Assembly: GCA_963823075.1 (NCBI GenBank)
Contig: CAWGKE010000013.1
Coordinates: 248,001-312,000 of the forward strand
Reading direction: 5' to 3'
Length of the DNA stretch: 64,000 nucleotides
DNA from: UBA4732 sp963823075
Lineage (GTDB): Bacteria > Planctomycetota > Planctomycetia > Gemmatales > Gemmataceae
In this document: in pieces, positions 27,311 through 36,134 of the stretch
Numbering within the stretch: position 1 is the stretch's first letter
Layout: every line of letters begins with the position of its first letter
Program-made: the position numbers and the translations under genes
The notes under the pieces: generated by a model
What the model saw: only the letters and a program-made list of their open reading frames with translations
What the model was told of the DNA's origin: nothing
Databases searched by the model: none

Positions 27311-27330
27311 CACTGTATAATATAACAGTG
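27311..27330. promoter_or_regulatory. Palindromic operator candidate over a -10 box, SOS-box-like
   Basis: CACTGTATAATATAACAGTG. Its core CTGT-N8-ACAG (27313-27328) has the spacing of the gammaproteobacterial LexA box, and TATAAT (27316-27321) inside could be the -10 of the priA promoter, 39 bases before the GTG. No good -35 is visible. LexA binding in this phylum is unproven. Confidence 0.45.
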
Positions 27331-27368
27331 TTCACCCGTGCATTTGCCCTTGCACCCGGGAGGCGGTC

Positions 27369-29651
27369 GTGACCCAAACCATTCAACCCACCCTGTTCGG
27401 CTTCGACGAGCCGCCGGCGCCGCCCATTGCCGGCCTGTTCGCCGACATCGTTTTCGACAGGCCGCTCGACCACGCCTTCACCTACGCCGTCGGCCCCGAC
27501 CTCAAGGACTCCATCGGGGTCGGCAAGCGCGTCCGCGCCCCGTTCGGCCGCGGCGACCGCACCACCGTCGGCTACTGCGTCCGTCTCACCGAGACGCCGC
27601 CGCCGCGCCCGGTCAAGGAGCTGACCGAGGTTATCGACGACGAGGCGCTGCTCGATGACCACTTGATGCGCCTGACGCGCTGGATGGCCGATTACTACCT
27701 TTGCGGATGGGGACAGGTGCTGAATGCGGTGGTCCCGTCCGGCGCCCGCAAGCAGTCGGGGATGCGCGTGCGGGCCTTCGTCGAGGCCGTGCCCGACGCC
27801 GAGGCGCCGGTGCGCCTGCCCGCCAAGCAGGCCGCCGTCCTCCAGCACCTTCGGGAGGCGCGCGTGCCTCTGGAAGTGCGTGAATTGTCGCGGCGGCTGC
27901 GCTGCGGCACTGGTCCCATCGAGGGACTCCTGGCGAAGGGCCTGATCCGCCGCCACATCCGCCGCGTGGACCGCTTCCTCGATTCGACCGAGGAGGCGAC
28001 GGAGCCGGCGGGGCCGATCACGCTCAACGCCGACCAGCTCCGCGCCTGGTCCGTGCTGGAGCCGGCGCTGCGCCAGGGCGGCTTCCACGCCTTCCTGCTC
28101 CACGGCGTCACCGGCAGCGGGAAGACGGAGATCTATTTGCGCGCCATCGAGGAAGTGGTGCGCCAGGGCAAGGAGGCGCTGGTGCTGGTGCCGGAGATCA
28201 GCCTGACGCCGCAGACCATCGCGTGCTTCCGCGGCCGCTGCGGCGAGACGGCCGTGCTGCACAGCCATCTCGGCGACGCCGAGCGCGGCGGCCACTGGCG
28301 CCGCGTGGCGGCGGGCCAGGTTCAAGTCGTGGTCGGCGCCCGCAGCGCCGTCTTCGCCCCAGCCCGCAAGCTCGGCCTGATCGTCATCGACGAGGAGCAT
28401 GAAAGCACGTTCAAGCAGGAATCCACGCCGCGCTATCACGCCCGAGACGTGGCGGTGATGCGCGCCCGCCTGGAGAACATCCCGATTCTGCTCGGCTCGG
28501 CGACGCCGTCGCTGGAGAGCTGGCACAACGCCCAGCGCGGCCAGTACACGCTGCTGACGCTGCCGCAGCGGGTGCTGGAGCGGCCGCTGCCGCCGGTGAC
28601 GCTGATCGACCGGCGGCACGAGGAGCCGCGCCGCGGCCGTTTCCCCGCCCTGAGCGCGGGGCTGGAAAAGGCGATGCGCGACGCGCTGCGCGAGGGCGGC
28701 CAGGTGATCCTGCTGCTCAACCGCCGCGGCTTCTCGACGCACATCCATTGCCCGTCGTGCGGCCACATCGAGACGTGCCGCTTCTGCGACCTGGGGTTGA
28801 CGTACCACCGCCAGCGCGACGTGATGCTGTGCCACTACTGCGGCTACGAGCAGGAGCCGCCGAAGAACTGCCCGCTGTGCGGCCAGGCGGCGGTGCGCTA
28901 CCAGGGACTCGGCACGGAGAAATTGCAGACGGAAGTGGAGGAGCTGTTCCCGCATCACGTCGTGCGGCGGATGGACAGCGACACGATGCGCCGGCCCGGC
29001 AGCCACGGCCGCGTCCTGGCGGCGTTCCGCGAGGGGCTGATTCACATCCTTTTGGGAACGCAGATGATCGCGAAGGGGCTGGACTTCCCCAACGTGACGC
29101 TGGTGGGCGTGGTGAACGCCGACGTGGGGCTGCACGTGCCGGACTTCCGCTCGGCCGAGCGGACGTTCCAGCTCCTGTCGCAGGTGTCGGGCCGGGCGGG
29201 CCGCGGGCCGCGCGGCGGACGGGTGATGGTGCAGACGTTCACGCCGGATCACCCGTGCATCGCGCTGGCGGCGGCGCACGACTACGCCGGCTTCACGGCG
29301 GCGGAATTGCTCCATCGGAGGGCGCACAACTACCCGCCCTACCAGCGGCTGGCGCGGGTGATCGTGCGGGGCCGGGAGCAGCAGGCGGCGGGGGCGTTCG
29401 CCGAACGGCTGGCGGCGGCGTTCCACGAGCAGCTGAAAGCGATGGCGGAGAAGGGTCCGGCCGAAGTGCGGCTGCTGGGACCGGCCGAGGCGCCGGTGTT
29501 CCGGCTGAAGGGCTACTTCCGCTATCACTTCCAGCTGCAATCGCCCAGCCCGGCGACGCTGCACCAGCTGCTGCGCGCGGTGCTGCCGACGCAGCGACCG
29601 CCGACGGGGGTGGAATTTACGCTGGATGTGGATCCGTTTAATATGTTGTAA
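27369..29651 (+). CDS. priA: Primosomal protein N', replication restart helicase
   Basis: 760 residues from a GTG start (GGGAGG site). PriA reloads the replicative helicase at stalled forks. The N-terminal DNA-binding domain includes DHAFTYAVG and VGKRVRAPFGRG. Walker A is LLHGVTGSGKTEIYL, Walker B VIDEEHESTFKQ, and motif III LLGSATPS. A zinc-binding block of eight cysteines follows (CPSCGHIETCRFC, CHYCGYEQEPPKNCPLC). The C-terminal helicase half carries LLGTQMIAKGLDFPNVTLVG and QVSGRAGR. The last 58 codons plus stop are repeated downstream at 30392-30567. Confidence 0.96.
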   Translation: MTQTIQPTLFGFDEPPAPPIAGLFADIVFDRPLDHAFTYAVGPDLKDSIGVGKRVRAPFGRGDRTTVGYCVRLTETPPPRPVKELTEVIDDEALLDDHLMRLTRWMADYYLCGWGQVLNAVVPSGARKQSGMRVRAFVEAVPDAEAPVRLPAKQAAVLQHLREARVPLEVRELSRRLRCGTGPIEGLLAKGLIRRHIRRVDRFLDSTEEATEPAGPITLNADQLRAWSVLEPALRQGGFHAFLLHGVTGSGKTEIYLRAIEEVVRQGKEALVLVPEISLTPQTIACFRGRCGETAVLHSHLGDAERGGHWRRVAAGQVQVVVGARSAVFAPARKLGLIVIDEEHESTFKQESTPRYHARDVAVMRARLENIPILLGSATPSLESWHNAQRGQYTLLTLPQRVLERPLPPVTLIDRRHEEPRRGRFPALSAGLEKAMRDALREGGQVILLLNRRGFSTHIHCPSCGHIETCRFCDLGLTYHRQRDVMLCHYCGYEQEPPKNCPLCGQAAVRYQGLGTEKLQTEVEELFPHHVVRRMDSDTMRRPGSHGRVLAAFREGLIHILLGTQMIAKGLDFPNVTLVGVVNADVGLHVPDFRSAERTFQLLSQVSGRAGRGPRGGRVMVQTFTPDHPCIALAAAHDYAGFTAAELLHRRAHNYPPYQRLARVIVRGREQQAAGAFAERLAAAFHEQLKAMAEKGPAEVRLLGPAEAPVFRLKGYFRYHFQLQSPSPATLHQLLRAVLPTQRPPTGVEFTLDVDPFNML

Positions 29652-29658
29652 GCGGCGG
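29483..29658 (+). repeat. Direct repeat, copy 1 (3' end of priA)
   Basis: This 176-bp stretch, covering the last codons of priA and its stop, is repeated at 30392-30567 with a single difference (A at 29515, G at 30424, Tyr to Cys). The copies are offset by 909 bp and bracket the toxin-antitoxin genes. Confidence 0.97.
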
Positions 29659-29735
29659 TCGCATGCAGCCTGGCGTCGCGCCCGCCCGACGGGGTATGAT
29701 ACCGCCGGCAGCGACGGCGATGCAAGGAAATCGAA

Positions 29736-29948
29736 ATGGACGAATTGACCCTGGAATCTCTCGCAAAACGAGTCGAGGCCCTGGAGGCCGCCCTGGCGGC
29801 GAAAGGGTCGAGCCGTTCTCCGAAGGACTGGCGCAAAGTGGTGGGCATGTTCCACGACAGCGATTTCATGCGCGCGGTGGATGAAGAGTGCCTGCGTTTG
29901 CGTGAAATGGAGCGCGAGGCGGCCCGCGCCGAGGTGGGGGCGGAATGA
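29736..29948 (+). CDS. Type II antitoxin candidate
   Basis: 70 residues, with AAGGAAAT upstream. It is a short helical, charged protein with a coiled-coil start (DELTLESLAKRVEALEAALA) and the block SPKDWRKVVGMFHDSDFMRA seen in planctomycete proteins encoded before PIN toxins. It overlaps the next gene by 4 bases (ATGA), typical of translational coupling in toxin-antitoxin pairs. It would neutralise the toxin and repress the operon. No DNA-binding fold is obvious. Confidence 0.65.
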   Translation: MDELTLESLAKRVEALEAALAAKGSSRSPKDWRKVVGMFHDSDFMRAVDEECLRLREMEREAARAEVGAE

Positions 29949-30372
29949 TCCTCATCGACACGGATCACGCCACGTTCTTGAAGTACCCGGAGAGCGAACG
30001 GGGCCGCCGTTTCATCGAGCGGCTGGAGGGGCTTCCGAAAACTGAAGTCGTTGGCGTGGCCATCGTCACCATCGAGGAGCGCATGAGGGGCTGGTTGGCC
30101 GTGATCGCAAAGGAAAGAACCGCGCTTCGCCAGGTGGTCGGCTATCGGGAGCTGATCCTGCTATTTGAGTTCTATCAAGAGTTCGAGGTCGTACCGTTCG
30201 ACGAGGCGGTCGCTCGGCAGTTCGACGACCTCCGCGCACGCCGTCTCCGGCTGGGCGTATGGACCTGAAGATCGCGGCAACCGCGCTGGTCCACGGCGCC
30301 CTCCTTCTTTCAGCCAACCGACGCGACTTTGAGCGAGTACCGGGACTGCGCGTCGAAAACTGGCTGGATTGA
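29945..30372 (+). CDS. PIN-domain (VapC-like) toxin, frameshifted
   Basis: About 142 residues if one missing base near 30257 is restored. The PIN fold uses acidic residues for RNA cleavage: first D in MILIDTDHATFLKYP, E in VTIEERMRG, and the third D in MDLKIAATALVHGALLL, which lies in the second frame. The end SANRRDFERVPGLRVENWLD is typical. As written, the protein stops after RLGVWT and lacks the third acidic residue, so it is either inactive or a sequence error. Partner of the overlapping antitoxin. Confidence 0.7.
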
Positions 30373-30682
30373 TCGGCGCCGGAATCACGCGGGCCGAGGC
30401 GCCGGTGTTCCGGCTGAAGGGCTGCTTCCGCTATCACTTCCAGCTGCAATCGCCCAGCCCGGCGACGCTGCACCAGCTGCTGCGCGCGGTGCTGCCGACG
30501 CAGCGACCGCCGACGGGGGTGGAATTTACGCTGGATGTGGATCCGTTTAATATGTTGTAAGCGGCGGCATTCTGATCATCACAAAACATGTTTGTGACGT
30601 CCCCGCCAAGGAGGCCAAGAGTACCGTTTCCGGCGGCTCGTCGTTGGCGATATGGAGGCCTGGAGGAAGAGAATCGGGCGGT
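30373..30682. other. Gap with second copy of priA 3' end
   Basis: Most of this gap is the direct repeat copy at 30392-30567. The rest has no supported gene. Confidence 0.6.
30392..30567 (+). repeat. Direct repeat, copy 2 (3' end of priA)
   Basis: Second copy of the last 58 codons and stop of priA, 909 bp after the first. It has no start signal and is not a gene. Together with copy 1 it bounds a 733-bp insert carrying the toxin-antitoxin pair. Confidence 0.97.
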
Positions 30683-31195
30683 TCACCGCCCAGCGCGGCG
30701 CTTTTCGATCTGCGCCAACTCCTCCAGCGTCAAGAAGCGATAATCGGCGACTTCTCCAGTTTCATTCAGTAAGAAGTAGACCCACAAGTGGTTCGGCGCG
30801 ACCCGCCCGTTGATCGTGTACCAGCCGCAGGGAACGACGACGTCCAGGACGGTCGCCCGCTGCTCCACCGGCACGCCGGCCGCCTCCGCAATCGTCGGCC
30901 GCGTGAAGCCGTCCGCCAGCGGGTATTCGGTCACATTGGGGATTCGTCCACCCAACTTGTCGTGCGCCCACGCCTCGACCTGCGCGCGCGTCGAGCCGAT
31001 GGGAACCTCGTTGCGGATTTGCTGCTTCAGCCGATTGAGCGGCGTGTCTCGCGTGAAGACGTGGACCAGGACGGCCGCGGTCAGGCCAACGACGACGGCG
31101 GCGCAGGTGAGCCGGACCCACCATCGCCGCCTTCGGGGAGATTTTTTATTCTCTTCTGTTGACACGGCCGTGCCCTGCAAGCGCTGACGGATCAC
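30683..31195 (-). CDS. Single-pass membrane protein of unknown function
   Basis: 170 residues from a GTG start at 31195; a GTG at 31165 is also possible, and neither has a strong ribosome site. A basic N-terminus (KKSPRRRRWWVRL) precedes one transmembrane helix (VVVGLTAAVLVHVF). The rest, with LKQQIRNEVPIGSTRAQVEA and DVVVPCGWYTINGRVAPNHL, looks like a small alpha/beta domain of the SmpA/OmlA-like type seen in other short envelope proteins, but no family is claimed. It is 40 bases downstream of the HD phosphohydrolase gene. Confidence 0.6.
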   Translation of the reverse strand: MIRQRLQGTAVSTEENKKSPRRRRWWVRLTCAAVVVGLTAAVLVHVFTRDTPLNRLKQQIRNEVPIGSTRAQVEAWAHDKLGGRIPNVTEYPLADGFTRPTIAEAAGVPVEQRATVLDVVVPCGWYTINGRVAPNHLWVYFLLNETGEVADYRFLTLEELAQIEKRRAGR

Positions 31196-31234
31196 CCGGC
31201 CGATTTGCGCTCTTCCTGCAGCTTATTCAGGTCG

Positions 31235-33019
31235 TCACGACGCCTTCCGCTCCGCCTCCGGGTACTTGATGCGCGAGTGGTAGAGGGCGACCAGCCCCTT
31301 GCACAGGCTCTCCTCCACGACGTGCAGCTCCGTCAGCGTCAGGCCGCTCTCCTCGAACTGGCCGTCCAGCAGCCGTTTCATCAGCATGTCGCGCACCAGC
31401 TTCCGCAGGCTGCCCGGCGTCGGGTTGGACAACGCCCGGCTGGAACTCTCCACCGCGTCGGCCAGCATGACGATGCCGTTCTCGCGCGTCTGCGGTTTCG
31501 GCCCCGGATAGCGGAACGTCGGCTCCAATGGGTGCGGCTGGCCCTCGCCGACGCACGGGGCGTTGCCCAGCCCCTCCTGTTGTCGGAGCGCCTGGCGATA
31601 GAAATACTCCACAAGGGTCGTACCGTGGTGCTGACGGATGAAGTCGATGATCGGCCGCGGCAGGCGGTACTGCTCGGCCAGGCAAACGCCGTCCTTGACG
31701 TGGCCGATGATGATGAGCGTGCTGAGGGCCGGCTCCAGGGCGTCGTGGCGGTTCTCGCCGGTCTGGTTCTCGATGAAGTAGTGCGGCTTGAGCATCTTGC
31801 CGATGTCGTGGAAGTAGCTGCCGACGCGGGTCAGCAGCGGGTTGGCCCCGACGGCCTCGGCCGCCGGCTCCGCCAGCGTCGCCACGGTCATGCTGTGCGT
31901 GTAGGTGCCAGGCGCCCGCCGCACCAGCTCCTGCAACAGCGGGTGCGAGCCGTCGGCCAGCTCGACCAGGCTCACGTCGGTGATGATGGTGAAGCAGTAT
32001 TCGACCAGCGGCAAGAGGCCGCTCACCAGGAAGCCGGCCAGCAGGCCCCACAGCAGGCCGCGACCGGCGTCCCAGACGATCAGCGGCGCCGACTGGCCGC
32101 TGTACAGCTCCGTCGCCACGGTCATGGCCAGGTAGGCCAGCCCGGCGATGCCGCCCACCTCGACCAGCCGGGTGCGCGTGCGGACGTTGCCGAGAATCAG
32201 CACGGCCGTGGCCTGGCCGCCCATCGCCACCAGCAGGTCGCTGAGCCGGCCGCCGACCGTGATGACCGTGGCCAGCGTCAGACTCAGCGACATGAGCAGG
32301 GCGAATTGGGGGTTGTAGGCGATGGTGAGAATGAGGGCGGTGACGGTGAGCGGCACCAGCACGGCGCACCACGGGGCGTGGTTGAGAAGCAGGCCCAGGA
32401 CCAACGTCACCATCACCAGGGCGCAGACGCCGGCCACCTTGGGCAGGCTTCGAGCCAGACTGTGCTGGAAGCGCACGACATAAATCACCACCGTCATCGA
32501 CAGAAGCGTGAGCAGCAGGAACAGGGCGACGCCGCGGCTGATCTGTTCGCTGATGCTGCGGCTGTCGAGGAAGGCGTCCGACTCGACTTCGAGCAAGGTG
32601 TACTGGGCCTCGGTGATGGGCTTGCCGCGTTGGACGAGGAGCGAGCCTTGCGGGTAGGGTTCGATGACCGGCTTCACGGCCTCGCGCTCGCAGGCGACGC
32701 GCTCCTCGGTGCGTTCGTCCGGCGGGATGGCGTCCACCGCGGTGCGCCGGGCCTGTTCGGTCTTGACCTCGTTGACGACGTCGAAGGCGACGCGGGCGCT
32801 CAGGTCGTGGGGGCAGATTTCGCCGACGCGGTGCGGCTGCGGCGTGCCCCACACGAAGGCCAGCAGCGTGGCGCCCAAGGCCGTCGCCAGCACGCAGCCC
32901 AGCCGCAGCAGCGTGCCGACGCGGTTGAGCTGCGACAGCAGCGGTTCCTCGCTGCGCGACGAACGCCGCCGGCCGTTCCACTGGCCGATGCGCGTGAGCT
33001 TCTTTTGGGGAGCAAACAT
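31235..33019 (-). CDS. HD-domain membrane phosphohydrolase, PgpH/7TMR-HD type
   Basis: 594 residues. N-terminal helix, a short extracytoplasmic region, a bundle of about seven transmembrane helices (residues about 170-370), then an HDIG-type HD domain: RAPGTYTHSMTVATLAEPAA, RVGSYFHDIGKMLKPHYFIE, ALEPALSTLIIIGHVKDGV and FIRQHHGT carry the H, HD and H/D metal ligands. Related PgpH proteins hydrolyse cyclic di-AMP. The extracytoplasmic 7TMR-HDED domain is shorter than in Listeria PgpH. Next to phoH, a common bacterial arrangement. Confidence 0.87.
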   Translation of the reverse strand: MFAPQKKLTRIGQWNGRRRSSRSEEPLLSQLNRVGTLLRLGCVLATALGATLLAFVWGTPQPHRVGEICPHDLSARVAFDVVNEVKTEQARRTAVDAIPPDERTEERVACEREAVKPVIEPYPQGSLLVQRGKPITEAQYTLLEVESDAFLDSRSISEQISRGVALFLLLTLLSMTVVIYVVRFQHSLARSLPKVAGVCALVMVTLVLGLLLNHAPWCAVLVPLTVTALILTIAYNPQFALLMSLSLTLATVITVGGRLSDLLVAMGGQATAVLILGNVRTRTRLVEVGGIAGLAYLAMTVATELYSGQSAPLIVWDAGRGLLWGLLAGFLVSGLLPLVEYCFTIITDVSLVELADGSHPLLQELVRRAPGTYTHSMTVATLAEPAAEAVGANPLLTRVGSYFHDIGKMLKPHYFIENQTGENRHDALEPALSTLIIIGHVKDGVCLAEQYRLPRPIIDFIRQHHGTTLVEYFYRQALRQQEGLGNAPCVGEGQPHPLEPTFRYPGPKPQTRENGIVMLADAVESSSRALSNPTPGSLRKLVRDMLMKRLLDGQFEESGLTLTELHVVEESLCKGLVALYHSRIKYPEAERKAS

Positions 33020-33026
33020 ATCGGAA

Positions 33027-34115
<1,089 letters not shown>

Positions 34116-34214
34116 TCGGCCCCATCCTAAAGTCGGGAGGTGTCTACCCGTTCGACACGCAAACCGCAAGGCCGGGTTCATGTCTTGCATAAAGAGGCAG
34201 TCGGCGGAAGACTG

Positions 34215-34323
34215 GTAGACAAGGAGACAAGGAGAAGAGGAGACAAGGAGAGGGGATGAAACGACAGCGGTTTCCGCCCCTCCTTGTCTCCTTGTCTCCT
34301 CTTCTCCTTGTCTCCTTGTCTAC
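34215..34323. repeat. Inverted repeat made of a GACAAGGA-type tandem
   Basis: Arms of 37 bp (34215-34251, 34287-34323) are exact complements built from AAGGAGAC-like units; the loop is 35 bases. It lies between cdsA and phoH. Confidence 0.95.
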
Positions 34324-34324
34324 C

Positions 34325-35242
34325 TCACCACCGCAACCACAAATACGCCACCGGGGCGGCGAACAAAATGGAATCGACGACGTCCAGCACGCCGCCGAAG
34401 CCCGGCACCGTGTCGGAAGCGTCCTTGCGGCGACAGTCGCGCTTGATCATCGACTCGGCCAGGTCGCCCAGCACGCCGGCCAAGCCGACCGTCAGGCCGA
34501 AGCCGATCGCCGCCCAGTCGCCGCCGTGCAGCACCGTCTCGGGCTTGAAAACGGACGCGAAATTCCGATTGATCGCCTCTTTCAAGTAGAAATGATTGAA
34601 TACCACAGCCGCCGCGACGGCGCCGACCATGCCGCCAGCGAAGCCCTCCCACGTCTTCTTGGGACTGATCGCCGGCGTCATGCGGCGCCGGCCGATCAGC
34701 CGGCCGGTGAAGTAGGCCGCCACGTCGCCGAGCTTGGGCACGAAGATCGCCATCGTCAGCGCTCCGTACTGCGGCGGCGGCCAGCGCAGCTGCAGCAGGA
34801 AGCTCGGCAGCAGACCCAGGTAGGCCACGAACCACAGCGCCAGCGCCACCCGCTGCACGGCCCCGCCCGACGAATCCCGGTAGCGCGGCATCTCCGCCAC
34901 GAACGCCGTGAGGCACACCGCCGCGAACGTGAACGTCACGAACTGCCACGGATCCAGCCCGAGCGATTCCTTCGCCTTGCCCGCCCCGCCGAGAAGGTAG
35001 TCGAGGAGGTGCACCGGCCAGTTGGCGAGCAGCACCGCGAAGACGCCGCCGGCGCACAGCCAGAACGCCGGCCGATTCGGCAGGACGCCGATCAGGCCGT
35101 GCAGCTCCCGGCAGGCGGCCAGCGCCAGCACCAGGAGGACCAGCAGGAGCAAGGGATAGGCGGGTTCCAGGTACAGGTCGGCGATCAACATGCACGTGGC
35201 CAGCAGGGCCATGATCGTCCCGACGAGGATGCGCGTTCGCAT
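34325..35242 (-). CDS. cdsA: Phosphatidate cytidylyltransferase
   Basis: 305 residues with about eight transmembrane helices. It makes CDP-diacylglycerol from phosphatidate and CTP in the cytoplasmic membrane. The family signature is present: VPKLGDVAAYFTGRLIG, SPKKTWEGFAGGMVGA and the C-terminal GVLGDLAESMIKRD, DTVPGFGGVLDVVDSILF with its metal-binding aspartates. It starts 22 bases after uppS, a near-universal pairing for lipid and peptidoglycan precursor synthesis. Confidence 0.95.
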   Translation of the reverse strand: MRTRILVGTIMALLATCMLIADLYLEPAYPLLLLVLLVLALAACRELHGLIGVLPNRPAFWLCAGGVFAVLLANWPVHLLDYLLGGAGKAKESLGLDPWQFVTFTFAAVCLTAFVAEMPRYRDSSGGAVQRVALALWFVAYLGLLPSFLLQLRWPPPQYGALTMAIFVPKLGDVAAYFTGRLIGRRRMTPAISPKKTWEGFAGGMVGAVAAAVVFNHFYLKEAINRNFASVFKPETVLHGGDWAAIGFGLTVGLAGVLGDLAESMIKRDCRRKDASDTVPGFGGVLDVVDSILFAAPVAYLWLRW

Positions 35243-35264
35243 AATCGAATCCGGTCGGCGGCCT

Positions 35265-36029
35265 TCACGTCAGCCCGCCGAAGCGCCGTTCGCGGGCGGC
35301 GTAGTCGCGAAGCGCCTGGTGCAGCGTCGCACGGTCGAAATCCGGCCAGCAACGGGACGTGACCCATAACTCGGCATAGGAGATCTGCCACAGGAGGAAA
35401 TTGCTCACGCGCATCTCGCCGGCCGTGCGGATGAGCAGGTCGGGGTCGGGCGTCCCGGCCGTGTACAGGGCGCCGCTGATGGCGGCCTCGTCGATGGCGT
35501 CGGGGGCGAGCAAGCCGTCGCGGGCCTGGCGGGCGAGGGCGCGCACGGCGTCGATCAGCTCGGTGCGGCCGCCGTAATTGATCGCCAGACAGAGGCCCAT
35601 GCCGGTGTTGTCCTGGCTGAGGCGGACGCTCTCGTCGATCTGCCGCAGCACCGGCTCGGGCAGTTCGTCGCGGCGGCCGATGACGCTGAAGCGGATGTTC
35701 TGGTCCAGGATCTCGCGCCGCTCCTCGACGAGGTACTTCTCCAGCAGGACCATGAGGAAATCGAGTTCCGTCTTGGGCCGTTTCCAGTTTTCGCTGCTGA
35801 GACAGTAGAGCGTCAGCTGCCCAACGCCGAGGCGGCAGCACTCCTCGACGACGGTGCGCACGCTGACAGCGCCGCGGGCGTGGCCCTCCACACGCGGCAG
35901 GCCGCGCTGCTGCGCCCAGCGGCCGTTGCCGTCCATGATGATGGCAATGTGTTCCGGCAGACGCGCGGGGTCCAGGCCGGCCTCGGCCAGCCGTTGCAGG
36001 GCGTCGGGGTTGAGCGTCGTCGCGGGCAA
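35265..36029 (-). CDS. uppS: Isoprenyl transferase (undecaprenyl diphosphate synthase)
   Basis: 254 residues. Translation appears to begin at a TTG (36029), 7 bases after GAGGGG; no in-frame ATG lies before the catalytic motif. The cis-prenyltransferase signature is complete: HIAIIMDGNGRWAQQRG (catalytic Asp), HARGAVSVRTVVEECCRLG, LTLYCLSSENWKRP, and the late PDLLIRTAGEMRVSNFLLWQ and YAELWVTSRCWPDFD blocks. It makes the C55 lipid carrier for cell-wall and glycan synthesis. Operon with cdsA. Confidence 0.96.
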   Translation of the reverse strand: MPATTLNPDALQRLAEAGLDPARLPEHIAIIMDGNGRWAQQRGLPRVEGHARGAVSVRTVVEECCRLGVGQLTLYCLSSENWKRPKTELDFLMVLLEKYLVEERREILDQNIRFSVIGRRDELPEPVLRQIDESVRLSQDNTGMGLCLAINYGGRTELIDAVRALARQARDGLLAPDAIDEAAISGALYTAGTPDPDLLIRTAGEMRVSNFLLWQISYAELWVTSRCWPDFDRATLHQALRDYAARERRFGGLT

Positions 36030-36043
36030 GCACGTCCCCTCTT

Positions 36044-36133
36044 CGGCGAGCGGGGGGCGTAAGCCCCCCCCTGATTCCGCATCGTGTCGGCGACTCTAAG
36101 AAGAATCAGGGGGCTTACGCCCCCCGCTCGCCG
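36044..36133. repeat. Long inverted repeat between uppS and purA
   Basis: Arms 36044-36077 and 36103-36133 (starting CGGCGAGCGGGGGGCGTAAG) pair over about 31 bases with one 2-nt bulge. Loop 25 bases. Confidence 0.92.
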
Positions 36134-36134
36134 G

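Larger units (their letters stand above)
26686..27368. other. Gene-free region upstream of rsmD and priA
   Basis: The divergent gap holds the MITE at 26869-27090 and the palindromic operator candidate at 27311-27330. The short open frames here lack ribosome sites. Parts are noticeably less GC-rich than the flanking genes. Confidence 0.6.

Noticed and set aside
27222..29855. An 877-codon frame antisense to priA
   Set aside because: Composition and lack of motifs show it is an antisense shadow of priA.
30329..30560. Short frames encoding the C-terminus of PriA
   Set aside because: They are the duplicated 3' end of priA with no start signal; treated as a repeat.
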